Origin: Fimbriiglobus ruber
Lineage (GTDB): Bacteria; Planctomycetota; Planctomycetia; Gemmatales; Gemmataceae
NCBI RefSeq assembly: GCF_002197845.1
Contig: NZ_NIDE01000007.1
Span: 62,001-126,000, forward strand
Reading direction: 5' to 3'
DNA length: 64,000 nucleotides
The notes under the pieces are model-generated. The model searched no databases. It saw only the letters and a program-made list of their open reading frames with translations, and had not been told where the DNA came from. Shown piece after piece: positions 12,201-20,579 of the stretch. The translations under genes and the position numbers were made by a program. The stretch's first letter is position 1. Each line of letters begins with the position of its first letter.

Positions 12201-12607
12201 CCAAGTTCAGTGTCGGCAAGGCCAAAGAGGTGTTGCACGCCGTCAGCGGGGCGGACGCCAATAAAGTGAAGGAATTAATCGCCAAGCTGGACGACGACCG
12301 GTTCGACGTGCGGGAGGCGGCGACGGCCGCACTGGAAAAGCTCGGGGAGGTGGCGGAGGCCCAACTCCGGGAAGCCGTCGAGAAGGCCCCGTCGGCCGAG
12401 GTGGAACTTCGGGCGACCCGGATTCTGAAGAAGAGCGACACGCCGGACTCGCCCGAGCGGACCCGTCAGGCACGGGCGATGGAACTTCTGGAATTGATCG
12501 GCGACGCCGACGCGCGAACGGTCCTCCGCGACCTCGCGAAAGGTGCCCCGCAAGCGACCATCACCCGCGAGGCGGCGGCCGCGCTGCGGCGTTTGGGGGA
12601 ACGGTAG
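9296..12607 (+). CDS. ECF sigma factor fused to membrane segment, WD40 propellers and HEAT-like tail
   Basis: This protein of about 1103 residues starts at ATG 9296, preceded by a GGGGGG site; an upstream in-frame ATG at 9281 overlaps that site. Residues about 20-195 are a sigma-70 ECF core: region 2 (ARFLDGRDDEAFEALVRRH, DAADAFQAVFLVL) and region 4 (LPEKYRAVLVLCFLEGKTHTEAARALG). A hydrophobic segment near residues 263-287 should anchor it in the membrane. Residues about 325-920 carry many WD40 repeats (SPDGK/R...VRVWDA). The tail is helical and HEAT-like (DDDRFDVREAATAALEKLG). This architecture matches the Gemmata-specific ECF01-Gob type, where a WD40 sensor is thought to control the sigma part. 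How sigma is released from the membrane is not visible. It is intact, unlike several large genes nearby. Confidence 0.85.
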   Translation: MPDLRSVVRDLVPGTWPGGPDADTDAALLARFLDGRDDEAFEALVRRHGPMVAGVCRRSLHNPADAADAFQAVFLVLLNKAATVRRTGSLGSWLYGVACRVAWKMRAAAARRARHERTHAEMTRALEQDTSPYPGNETDALVPVLDAELSRLPEKYRAVLVLCFLEGKTHTEAARALGWPPGSVAKRVTRGLDLLRARLVSRGIAPAAAAGMLGTATEGMSREAVAAVREAAGLCLAGRPLSGAVSTRAFATYRAVMRDLLVGQVMGFATVAVLVGVLAVGAVTLLAPARAAPPVPAAAAPEPGEAPSVDEDGDPLPDGAVHRFGTLRLRHGATITSIAYSANGRFIVSGSWDNIVRVWDASNGKSLRDIHPQDGWILSVAVTADGRRVAAGGDQRSKKVRILDVGSGNTLATLEGHEAAVRAVAFSPDGKQVVSLSEDGTARVWDPDGGTELVKVTVGNKRPGFFQYAGVTFAPGGKTFVTAYGGAAVGEWDVETGKSVRTYEREGCRFHSVGYAPDGKHVVAGDANGQVCVWAAGTGVFEHQVRGQDATAHSVAFAPDSKTFAAGYGVLIEPQRYWSSGEVTLWDTKSGSLVRRFTDHAGPVTSIAFAPNGGALAAASQNGILVWNPADGTPLLRSAGHQSNVHGVGFVAADRAVTCGADRVVRLWNVGSGKLVKEIGDGQACAYALATVPDRGLFVWGGLDGAVHLGTADGAEVRKFTGAEGTTTTVALAADGRTVAAGGVDKIVRLWDAETGKLLRTLDGSTTWIRSVGFSPDGKLMAAGGTDGKVRVWAAATGKLVRNLHGHSSDVFNVVFSPDGRTLATAGRDDTVRLWEVSSGQPRWEFNNPTTARAAVTFSPDGRTLVTSSGGQNRGVRLWDLTSGRELCKVWGHRGYVTAVAFSPDGKRVMTASDDSCSLVWDVAALKATAPPAPSNEVVEAAAAAAWADLLGPNAARAFRAREVLVASPKFSVGKAKEVLHAVSGADANKVKELIAKLDDDRFDVREAATAALEKLGEVAEAQLREAVEKAPSAEVELRATRILKKSDTPDSPERTRQARAMELLELIGDADARTVLRDLAKGAPQATITREAAAALRRLGER

Positions 12608-12741
12608 GAGGTCGTGGCCCGGAAAAGCCGGGACGCTTCCACGGTCTGAAAAATGTGACCCTTTGTTCAATGCGACTGGTGTGCGGGAAGAGCGATGTAT
12701 CTTTACGCCGGAGGAGTTAGACAATACAGCCCAGAGTCGCG

Positions 12742-12825
12742 TTTCGCGCACTCTGGGAGGAAGAGACGGCGACCCACCTCGATGTGGCCATCGCCCGAAC
12801 GAATCGTCCCCCAGAGTGCGCGAAA
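12742..12825. repeat. Perfect 16-bp inverted repeat around a 52-nt loop
   Basis: TTTCGCGCACTCTGGG at 12742-12757 is repeated inverted at 12810-12825. It lies between the sigma/WD40 gene and the transposase remnant. It may be an old IS end or a folded RNA element. Confidence 0.6.
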
Positions 12826-13120
12826 CTGGCACGGCTTGTTGAACGCCTCGACACTCGGGTGGTCGGCCGGTTCGCCCTGGAGGAGTATCACCGCGGGCTC
12901 AAACAGGCGACGAACGTCGAGTGGTGCCAGTGCCTCAAGGCGGTGGCTCAGCGGGGCCACATCGGGTTGGCCGTGCGACGTTCGTGGTGGTCGAGCAGTG
13001 GTGCTTCCGGGCCGGTGTGAGCTGGCTGTCGGCCAAGTGGCAGATCATCCGGGAAGCCATCCGGGCTTACCGAGTGTGCCCGGTTTACCGGATGCCGCAA
13101 CTGGCCGAGTATATTATAGG
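12826..13120 (+). pseudogene. C-terminal remnant of a DDE transposase (IS701-like)
   Basis: Reading frame 1 gives LEEYHRGLKQATNVEWCQC...KAVAQRGHIGLAVRR, and a one-base shift near 12976 continues with FVVVEQWCFRAGVSWLSAKWQIIREAIRAYRVCP. This is the conserved C-terminal part of a DDE transposase resembling the IS701 group. No N-terminal half, DDE triad or clear terminal repeats remain. It is a dead fragment. Confidence 0.65.
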
Positions 13121-13204
13121 CAATTTTTGTCATACAAACGTCTTGCGTAACTCCTAAGATTATCGAGAAGTGACCGAAGATACCCGCCACCAAACCTTGC
13201 CGGC

Positions 13205-13260
13205 TAACCTGCGGTTACGAGCGTTGGCTCCCACCCATCTTGGGGCCAATCGCAGGTTTT
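13205..13260 (+). terminator. Hairpin followed by T-run, terminator-like
   Basis: AACCTGCG...TTGGCTCC pairs with GGGGCCAATCGCAGGTT, with an internal bulge, and TTTT follows at the 3' side. It would act on plus-strand transcripts coming from the transposase remnant. It is not oriented to end the minus-strand tRNA. Confidence 0.45.
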
Positions 13261-13334
13261 CCCTTGCTATTGCCGGAAGTTCAATCCGCCCCTTCGACAG
13301 ACAGTTCCTGATATTTCCACTATCGCGATCGGAG

Positions 13335-13407
13335 TGGGGCCTCCGGGATTCGAACCCGGAACCAAGCGATTATGAGTCGCCTGCTCTGACCGTTGAGCTA
13401 AGGCCCC
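13335..13407 (-). tRNA. tRNA-Ile (CAU anticodon, lysidine type, ileX-like)
   Basis: A complete cloverleaf can be drawn: acceptor GGGGCCT/AGGCCCC, D-arm GCTC...GAGC, anticodon stem GGCGA/TCGCT with loop CTCATAA, and T-arm CCGGG TTCGAAT CCCGG. CCA is not encoded. The anticodon is CAT, which could be methionine, but the anticodon arm and its flanks closely match E. coli ileX. So it is most likely the AUA-reading isoleucine tRNA that needs TilS modification. Confidence 0.85.
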
Positions 13408-13817
13408 ATAGTAGGATCATTCTACCGAACCACCCGCTTTGCCGCGACCATCGTTCCGGTCATCCTGGACGACGCGATTTTAGCTCGTGGTAGGTTTTTG
13501 GTAAGTCGTCCATTTCGTATTGCCATAATTACGTCGATTTCCGTTCCGATTGCCCTCCATTTTCCCATTGTATTCCAATAACCAAGAAATGAGAACTGCC
13601 CCTTATCAAGACATTGTATCGGATTCGTCAGTGTCTGCACTTTCCGCGAATTCGTCACAGTTAGGCCACCAGGGCCGACTCTGAGCCGACTGAACCCGTG
13701 TCCGTCGTCCCATTCGGCTTTATTCCGCCCCGCGCGCGCACGGCCGCCGGTCGTGAGCTAAACTTCGGGCAATAGCGAAACGGTGTTAACCGGCGGACAC
13801 AACCCCGGAGGGCGCCC
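13408..13817. other. Intergenic, no gene recognised
   Basis: About 410 bases between the tRNA and the ABC ATPase. The base composition is less GC-rich than the surroundings. A 78-codon minus-strand reading lacks any family signature. The tRNA promoter and, at the right edge, the ABC operon promoter should lie here. Confidence 0.5.
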
Positions 13818-14576
13818 GTGACGGCGGCCGCGACGTTCGAAAAGGTCGAAAAAGTCTACAAAACGGGGCCGTTCGGCCGCGCCGGGGTGCCGGCCGTCCG
13901 CGGCGTCACCCTGTCCGTCCCCGCGGGTTCCGTGTTCGGCTTGCTCGGCCCGAACCGGGCCGGGAAGACCACCCTGGTCAAATTGCTGCTCTCCCTCGCC
14001 TGGCCGACTTCGGGAACCGTGACCCGGCTCGGCGGGCCGACGTCCGCCCGCGCGAGCCTCGGCCGGGTCGGGTACATGCACGAAAATCACGCGTTCCCGC
14101 GTTACCTGTCCGCGTCCGAAGTGCTGCGGTTTTACGGCGGTCTGACGGGCGTCCCGTCCGCCGACCTCGGGACGCGCGCGAACCACTTGCTGGAGCGGGT
14201 CGGCCTGGCCGACCGCGGCCGCGAGCCGATCACCCGGTTCAGCAAGGGCATGGTCCAGCGGCTCGGCCTCGCCCAGGCACTGATGAACGACCCGGACCTG
14301 CTCGTCCTCGACGAACCGACCGAGGGGCTCGACCTGGCCGGCCGGCAACTCCTCCGCGACGTGGTCGGGGAATTCCGCCAGGCCGGGAAGACGGTGCTCG
14401 TTGTGACCCACGTGCTGAACGAAGTGGAAGAAATCTGCGACGAGCTGGCCGTATTGGTCGCGGGCAAGTTGGCGTACCGCGGCCGGCTGGCCGACCTGCT
14501 CGCGACCGGCTCCGGGGAAAAGAAGCCACTCGAACACGCACTTCGCGGTCTGTACCAAAAGGGGGCCGCGGAATGA
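13818..14576 (+). CDS. ABC transporter ATP-binding protein
   Basis: This 252-residue nucleotide-binding domain of the NatA/CcmA exporter type starts at GTG 13818. Visible motifs are Walker A GPNRAGKTT, signature FSKGMVQRLGLAQAL, Walker B LLVLDEPTEGLD and H-loop VVTHVL. The Walker A has Arg where the consensus GxxGxGKT has its second Gly (codon CGG instead of GGG), which would be expected to weaken ATP binding unless it is a base error. Its stop overlaps the permease start (ATGA at 14573-14576), so the two are translationally coupled. The substrate is unknown. Confidence 0.85.
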   Translation: MTAAATFEKVEKVYKTGPFGRAGVPAVRGVTLSVPAGSVFGLLGPNRAGKTTLVKLLLSLAWPTSGTVTRLGGPTSARASLGRVGYMHENHAFPRYLSASEVLRFYGGLTGVPSADLGTRANHLLERVGLADRGREPITRFSKGMVQRLGLAQALMNDPDLLVLDEPTEGLDLAGRQLLRDVVGEFRQAGKTVLVVTHVLNEVEEICDELAVLVAGKLAYRGRLADLLATGSGEKKPLEHALRGLYQKGAAE

Positions 14577-15676
14577 ACCTGCCCGACGCGATCCGGACCG
14601 CCCGGTGGATGGTCCGGGACACCGCCCGCCAGTCCCTGCACACCAAGCTGTTCTGGGTCATGCTGGCCGTTACCGCCGTGACCACGGTCTTCTGCCTGAG
14701 CGTCGACGTGACCGGCGACGTGAAGCCGACCGTGCTCGACTACGAAGTCCCGGCGATCCTCCCCGCCGACCAGCTGTACACGATCGGGCTGAACCATCTG
14801 AAACTGGATAAGGCGGTTCCTGATCCGCTCCCCGCGGAGGGCACGCCGGCGGCCGCCACCCTGCGAGAAAAGGCGATTGCGCGGGGGAAAGAAGAAGCGA
14901 AGAAGGACGGCGTGCGGCTCATCTCCGGCGAAATGACGCTCGGCTTCGGGGCCTTCAAGGCGCCGGTCGGCCGGGACCGCGAGGACTCGGTCCGCATGCT
15001 CGAACTGTGGCTGGTGGCCGTCGCCGCCGACACGGTCGGGGTGCTGCTCGCGCTGCTCTGGACGGCCGGCTTCCTGCCCACGTTCCTGGAGCCCCAGTCG
15101 GCGACCGTGCTGCTGGCGAAGCCGGCCCCGCGGTGGGCGATCCTGTTCGGGAAGTATATCGGGGTGGTGCTGTTCGTCGGGTTGCAGGCGACGGTCTTCG
15201 TCGGCTGCACGTGGTTGGCGCTGGGCGTGAAAACGGGCGTGTGGTACGGCGGATACTGGCTCGCGGTCCCGCTCCTGGTCGTCAACTTCGGCATCTTTTA
15301 CGCCGTCTCCGCGTTCCTCGCCGTGTGGACTCGGAGTACGGTCGCCAGCGCGTTCGGGACGCTCCTCTTCTGGATTCTCTGCTGGGTCGTGAACTACACG
15401 CACATGCGGATGGCGGTCCAGCCGCTGGAGGGGATGACGCCCCTGTCCCAGTTCTTCCTCGACGCGGCGTACTGGTTCCTCCCGAAGCCGCTCGACATGG
15501 GCGGAATCTTTTACGACGCGATGCGGGCCGAGGGGTTCGTGAGCAAGGTGGAAGAACTCCGGGCGGTCCAGGAAGCCGGCAAGTTTCACCCGGAACTGTC
15601 CGTGCTGGCGTCGTCCGTGTTTACCGTCGTGACGCTCGGCCTCGCCGCATACGAGTTTGAAATGACGGAGTACTGA
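14573..15676 (+). CDS. ABC-2 type permease component
   Basis: The protein has 367 residues and overlaps the ATPase gene by four bases. One membrane segment near residues 25-45 is followed by an outer loop of about 100 residues. Five or so further segments follow (VAADTVGVLLALLWTAGFL, YIGVVLFVGLQATVFVGC, WLAVPLLVVNFGIFYAVSAFLAVW, ASAFGTLLFWILCWVVNY, and a last one near the C-terminus). This is the layout of ABC-2 exporters in planctomycetes. It pairs with the ATPase to form an export or gliding-type transporter of unknown substrate. It converges with the FHA kinase, 19 bases apart. Confidence 0.8.
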   Translation: MNLPDAIRTARWMVRDTARQSLHTKLFWVMLAVTAVTTVFCLSVDVTGDVKPTVLDYEVPAILPADQLYTIGLNHLKLDKAVPDPLPAEGTPAAATLREKAIARGKEEAKKDGVRLISGEMTLGFGAFKAPVGRDREDSVRMLELWLVAVAADTVGVLLALLWTAGFLPTFLEPQSATVLLAKPAPRWAILFGKYIGVVLFVGLQATVFVGCTWLALGVKTGVWYGGYWLAVPLLVVNFGIFYAVSAFLAVWTRSTVASAFGTLLFWILCWVVNYTHMRMAVQPLEGMTPLSQFFLDAAYWFLPKPLDMGGIFYDAMRAEGFVSKVEELRAVQEAGKFHPELSVLASSVFTVVTLGLAAYEFEMTEY

Positions 15677-15695
15677 CCACGATCGCCGGGTTCGG

Positions 15696-17525
15696 TCACG
15701 CCACTTCCTCGATCGCCCGTTTCAGCGCGGCGGCCGACTGGAACGGCATCTCCGGCTCCTCCCGCAGCGCGTGGTCGATGACTTTCGCCAGGCCCGGCGG
15801 GAGCTTGGGGTTCCGCTTCAGGATTGGCACCGGGTCGTCTTCGAGGACCACGAGCCACGGATCACGGCCGTCCGGGAAGTTCCGCGGCAGGTGCCCGGTC
15901 AGCATGTAGTACAGCGACGCGGCGACGGCCCACACGTCCACCTCCGGGCCGGCCGACTTGAACCCGATCACCTGCTTGCGGCACATGAACTCCCACGTCC
16001 CGGCCACGTCGCCGGTCCGGGTGCCGCCGCTCAGACCGGCCTCGTCGAACCCTTTCGCCAGCCCGTAGTCTCCGACCTTCACCACCCGCCCGCTGCCCCA
16101 CCCGGTCAGGAACAGGTTGGCCGGCTTCACGTCCCGGTGGACCAACCCGCGGCCGACCGCGAACCCGCCGTCGGGCTGCCGGACGAACGGGATCTCGGCG
16201 GTGTGGGCGTAGTGCAACCCGTCCAGCGCCTGGAGGGCGATCTCGACCGCCTCGTCGACCGGCAGCGTCCCGCCGCGGTGAGCCATGAGGTGGTCGACGC
16301 TGCCGCCGTCGCAATACTCCAGGACAAGAAAGAACGCCCCCTTCGCGTACCCGTGGTCGTGAACGCGGACGACGTTCCGATGGCTCAGGGCCAGGGTGTT
16401 CCGAACCTCCCGCTGGAACAGGGCCACCGCCCGCTCGTCGGCCGCCACTTTGGGGAGCATCAGCTTGACGGCGGCCGGCTCGCCGGTCGCCCGGTGACGG
16501 GCGAGGAACACCGCCCCCATGCCGCCGTGCCCGAGTTCCTCCCGCAGTTCGTACGCCCCGACCGCCCGCGGTGCGGCCGACGGGCTCTGCGCGCAAGTCT
16601 CCGCGATCACGCCGTCGATCATCGCGCGAACGTTCCCCCGGCACTCGCCACAAACGAACATCCCCGGCCGATTCGCTCCTGGTTCCGTCACTAACTTCTT
16701 GCACCACGCGCAATCCCGGACGGCCGGCACCGGCGCGGACACCCCGACGGTAAACGCGACCGGCCCGGGATCGCCGAGGTGGACGGTGGCCCCGTCTGAC
16801 AGATCGTGTTCCGGCGACTCGTAGCCCGGCGCCGGCGCGGTCCCGTCCGGCCGCTTGCCGATCAGATGCCCGTTTACGTAAGTCCCGTTCCGGCTCCCGA
16901 GATCGCGGATGCGGACATCCGGCGGGTTTACTTCGACGATGCTGTGCCGGCGGGAAATCACCTGATACTGTTTGTCCTGGGGAATCTTGGGGTCGCACCC
17001 GTCCGCGCGACCGAACAGGAGGACGGCCGGCCCAGTGTAAATGACCTCCTGCCCGGCCATCGGCCCGGCGGTGTGCCGGATGCTCACGCGGGGCACGCCA
17101 GCCAGGTTCACCGGCGCCGGAAAGAATTCCCGCGAGAGGATCGGGACGAGATCCACGGAGCGGGTGAGGCGAAAACCCGGAGGAACGCTCCGGCCCTTCT
17201 CGTCGCCGGACCGCGCGAATTGCTTGCGGGCGAGGTCAGGAATCCCTTCGAGCAAGGCGGTCACCCGCTGCTTCACGGCCGGCGGTTGACCCGCGGCGAC
17301 CTGCTGGACGACGACCTCGACCTGCTTGCGGAACTCATCGCCGGCCATGCGGACGATGGCTTCGAGTTCCGCCTTGCGGTCCTGTTCGGACTTCGCCTCC
17401 GCCCACTCTTCCCAGACCCACTCCGCGAATCCGATGACGGCATCGCCGAGCGGCAACCCCGCGAGGTTACCCACCCCCCGAACAGCAATCCTGCCGACGC
17501 AAAGAAGCAGGGCGAGCGGTCGCAT
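15696..17525 (-). CDS. FHA-domain Ser/Thr protein kinase
   Basis: This 609-residue protein starts at ATG 17525, with GAGGA seven bases upstream. Residues 1-25 are hydrophobic (signal or anchor), followed by a helical region. An FHA domain lies at about 150-250 (GRADGCD, ISRRHSIVE, LGSRNGTYVNG). A C-x2-C...C-x2-C zinc ribbon lies at about 272-296. A Hanks-type kinase fills about 325-600: glycine loop LGHGGMGAVFLA, VHRDVKPANLF, DYGLAK in place of DFG, and GTWEF. FHA domains bind phosphothreonine, so the kinase may read its own or a partner's phosphorylation. It lies 71 bases downstream of the TPR kinase on the same strand and may share its transcript. Confidence 0.88.
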   Translation of the reverse strand: MRPLALLLCVGRIAVRGVGNLAGLPLGDAVIGFAEWVWEEWAEAKSEQDRKAELEAIVRMAGDEFRKQVEVVVQQVAAGQPPAVKQRVTALLEGIPDLARKQFARSGDEKGRSVPPGFRLTRSVDLVPILSREFFPAPVNLAGVPRVSIRHTAGPMAGQEVIYTGPAVLLFGRADGCDPKIPQDKQYQVISRRHSIVEVNPPDVRIRDLGSRNGTYVNGHLIGKRPDGTAPAPGYESPEHDLSDGATVHLGDPGPVAFTVGVSAPVPAVRDCAWCKKLVTEPGANRPGMFVCGECRGNVRAMIDGVIAETCAQSPSAAPRAVGAYELREELGHGGMGAVFLARHRATGEPAAVKLMLPKVAADERAVALFQREVRNTLALSHRNVVRVHDHGYAKGAFFLVLEYCDGGSVDHLMAHRGGTLPVDEAVEIALQALDGLHYAHTAEIPFVRQPDGGFAVGRGLVHRDVKPANLFLTGWGSGRVVKVGDYGLAKGFDEAGLSGGTRTGDVAGTWEFMCRKQVIGFKSAGPEVDVWAVAASLYYMLTGHLPRNFPDGRDPWLVVLEDDPVPILKRNPKLPPGLAKVIDHALREEPEMPFQSAAALKRAIEEVA

Positions 17526-17596
17526 GGATGATCCTCGATCGCCGAATCCAGTTGGAAATGCGGGTCTTGTGAAACGTGACGCTCGTCCCAAGGCTG

Positions 17597-20397
17597 TCAC
17601 AGAATGTCTTTCAGAGCGGAATTCGCCCAGTCCAGCACTTTTTGGAGTTCCGCAAGCTGAGTCCGTTGGATTTCCTTGCCGAGGACGACCATCGCATCGC
17701 GCGCTTCAGTCTGGGCTGCGGCTTTCTCGCCGAGTTGGAGAAGCGTCTCGGCTCGATAGAGACGCATTGCCGCCAAGTCACCGGCCAGTTCGGTCCGGCC
17801 ATCCCGGTCGACTAACCGGCGGAGAATTCCGATCGCCTCGTCGTACGTGACCACCGCGCCCCGTACGTCCCCCAGGGACCGGAGCGCGATCCCCTCGCTC
17901 GCGACGGCCTTGGCTAGGTCGTTGGCCAGGTCGGTCCGCCCGTTCCGATCGACCAGCCGGCGGAAGATGGCGACCGCCTCGTCGTACGCGGCCACCGCAC
18001 CCCGCACGTCGCCCAAGGATCGAAGCGCGTTCCCCTTGTTCATGACGGCTTTGGCCAGGTCGCTGGCCAGTTCGGTCCGCCGGTCCCGCTCGACCAGCCG
18101 GCGGAGGATGGCGATCGCCTCGTCGTACGCGGCCATCGCACCCTGCACGTCCTCCAGGGCCCGGAGCGCGTTCCCCTTGTTCACGACGGCATGGGCCAGG
18201 TCGCTAGCCAATTCGTGCCGACCGTCCCGCTCGACCAACCGGCGTCGGATGGCGACCGCCTCGTCGTACGCGGCTGCCGCACCCCGCACGTCCCCCAAGG
18301 CGCCGAGCGCGTTTCCCTTGTGCGCGACGGCTGCGGCCAGGACATTGGCCAGATCGTGCCGGCCGTCCCGTCCGACCAGCCGGCGGAGGACGGCGACCGC
18401 CTCGTCGTACGCGGCCACTGCGCCCCGTACGTCCCCCAGGGCGCCGAGCTCGGTCCCCTTGTTCACGACGGCTGCGGCCAGGTCGCTGGCCAGGTCGGTC
18501 CGCCCGTCCCGTTCGACAAGTCGGCGGAGGATGGCGAGCGCCTCGTCGCACGCGGCCCCGCACCCCGCACGTCCCCTATCGCCCGGAGCGCGACCCCCTT
18601 GTTCGCGACGGCCTGGGCCAGGTCGTAGGCCAGGTCGGTCCGCCCGTCTCGGTCGACCAGCCGGCGGTAGGTCCCGATCGCCTCGTCGTACGCGGCCAAC
18701 GCATCCCGCACGTCCTCCAGGGCCCGGGGTGCGTTCCCCTTGTTCACGACGGCCGCGGCCAGGTCGTTGGCCAGGTCGGTCCGCCCGTCCCGGTCGACCA
18801 ACCGGCGGAGGATGACAACCGTCTCGTCGCACGCGACCACCGCACCCCGTACGTCTCCCAGGGCGCCGAGCGCGGTCCCCTTGTGCGCGACAACTGCGGC
18901 CAGGTCTTTGGCCAGGTCGGTCCGCCCGTCCCGGTCGACCAACCGGCGGAAAATTGTAATCGCTTCGTCGTACGCGACCACCGCAACCCGCACGTCCCCC
19001 AGGGCCTGGAGTGCGACCCCCTTTTGCGCGACGGCCTGGGCCAGGTCTTTGGCCAGGTCGGTCCGCCCGTCCCGTTCGACTAACCGGCGGAAAATTGTAA
19101 TCGCTTCGTCGTACGCGGCCACCGCGCCCCACACGTCGTCGGCTGCCCGGAGGATCCGAGCTTTGTTAAAGGCAATCCGCGCGGCCGGTTCGAGAAGATC
19201 GTCACGACCGCCCGCGATGATTTGGATGTAAATCCTCTGAACCGCATCCATCACCGCAAGATCCGACGTCACCTGGGAGCGCCGAGAGCGACCGCTGGAC
19301 GGGACGAGTGAATCGGCTTCCGCCGGGTTCCGACCGGCATCGTAAAGCGCCCTGACCAACCACTTGCGCGGATCGATCCACGAGGCTCCGTCTCGATCCC
19401 GGCGATCGTACCGACCCGCTGAACTACCGAGTTTGGTAGCGTCCAGGAGCGATCGAGGATACGGCCCGCCCGTCGCCGAGTAAAACGCGAAAAGAAGCAT
19501 TTCGATCACTGCTTTAAGCGTGGGGCGCTCCGCGGGATCAACATGGAAACAGTGTCTTAGACCCTCGGCGAGTTGTTGTGGCATCCGGGGCAACCGACTG
19601 TTCACCGGACCGGAGGTGAGGTAGCTCTCCAGAACCCGAACTGCGATCGTGCCCGACCGGCACGACGGCACCTTGCCGACGAACAGGTCGAGTACAGAGA
19701 CGGCCCAACTCCACACGTCAGTCGGATATGACAGTGGTTGACCGGCGGCCTGCTCCGGCGAGGCGTAAGCCGGGGTCATCCCGCCGGCGCTAACCAAAAT
19801 GTTTTCGTTCGCAGACGCCTTCTCGCCAACTGCCGACCGACACCTGGCCAGCCCGAAATCCGTCAGCATCAATTGCCCGTCGGTGGTCATTAGCACGTTC
19901 TGCGGCTTGACATCACGGTGAACGATCCCAGCCTCGTGGGCGATGTATAACCCCCACGCGAACTGGAGGGCGGCATCCAACATGCCTTCCAGCCGGGTGA
20001 GCTGGCCGCGCTCGATGCGATCGGCCAGGGTGCCGCCGTCCACGTAGTCTGTGAAGATGACGATTTCGTCCCCGACCGTGCGAAAGAACCGGAACGGGGC
20101 CAGGAAGGGGTGGTCCGGGATGTCCTGCCAGGTGACCAGTTCGGCGAAGAACTGCTGACGCCGTTTGTCGCCTTGCACGAGCGCCCGCTTGACCGCGAAC
20201 CGCTCACTGCTCGTGCGGCTTTGCACCAGATAGACGATGCCAATTCCGCCTTGCCCCAGCATCCGCTCGACGACGAACTCGTTGAGGATGACGGTGTCCT
20301 TGGTCCAGATGGACGACTCGGCGGGCGTATTCGGCAACAGCACTGGCAGCACCCGATCAAGGGATTCGTTGGAGAGTACGGCTCGGAATCGGCCCAT
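17597..20397 (-). pseudogene. Ser/Thr kinase with TPR-like tandem repeats, one frameshift
   Basis: The likely start is ATG 20397; the open frame extends further upstream across the divergent gene, and the ribosome site is weak, so the start is uncertain. A Hanks kinase covers roughly residues 35-310: LGQGGIGIVYLV, VHRDVKPQNVLM, DFGLAR, YASPEQAAGQ. From about 19130 down to about 17700 the protein consists of some ten 47-residue TPR-like repeats (KGNALRALGDVRGAVAAYDEAI...RRLVDRDGRTDLA). One base is missing near 18557: the first part continues in one frame to there and the second part to the stop at 17597 in another. The break falls inside a repeat, so restoring one base gives a continuous protein. 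Divergent to the ECF sigma gene at 20580. Confidence 0.8.
17700..19130 (-). repeat. Tandem array of about ten 141-bp coding repeats
   Basis: Each 141-bp unit encodes a 47-residue TPR-like repeat of the kinase. DNA identity between units is high, for example the recurring CCAGCCGGCGGA and GACGGCC...GGCCAGGTCG words, suggesting recent amplification or gene conversion. Such arrays are prone to copy-number change and to assembly error. Confidence 0.8.
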
Positions 20398-20579
20398 TGT
20401 CTCGCGGTTCCGATCCGCGGTCCAGCTGTCGATTCTTCCGTCTCTGTCCCTCTGTTCGCGCTTCCGGCGCACAGTGGGGGTGAGATTTCTGGAATTTCCC
20501 TCATCCCGCTCCGTTGAGACCGAATCACCCGGATGATAGGGTGGCCGGTGCCGCCTGTTTCCGTCCCAAGGGTCGCCCG

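Noticed and set aside
13335-13407. Assignment as elongator tRNA-Met
   Set aside because: The anticodon is CAT, but the anticodon arm and acceptor resemble the lysidine-type isoleucine tRNA much more than tRNA-Met.
13422-13658. 78-codon minus-strand reading next to the tRNA
   Set aside because: No family motif, no ribosome site, and codon use unlike the neighbouring genes.
17700-19130. CRISPR array
   Set aside because: The repeats are 141 bp, contiguous, in frame and coding; there are no spacers and no cas genes.
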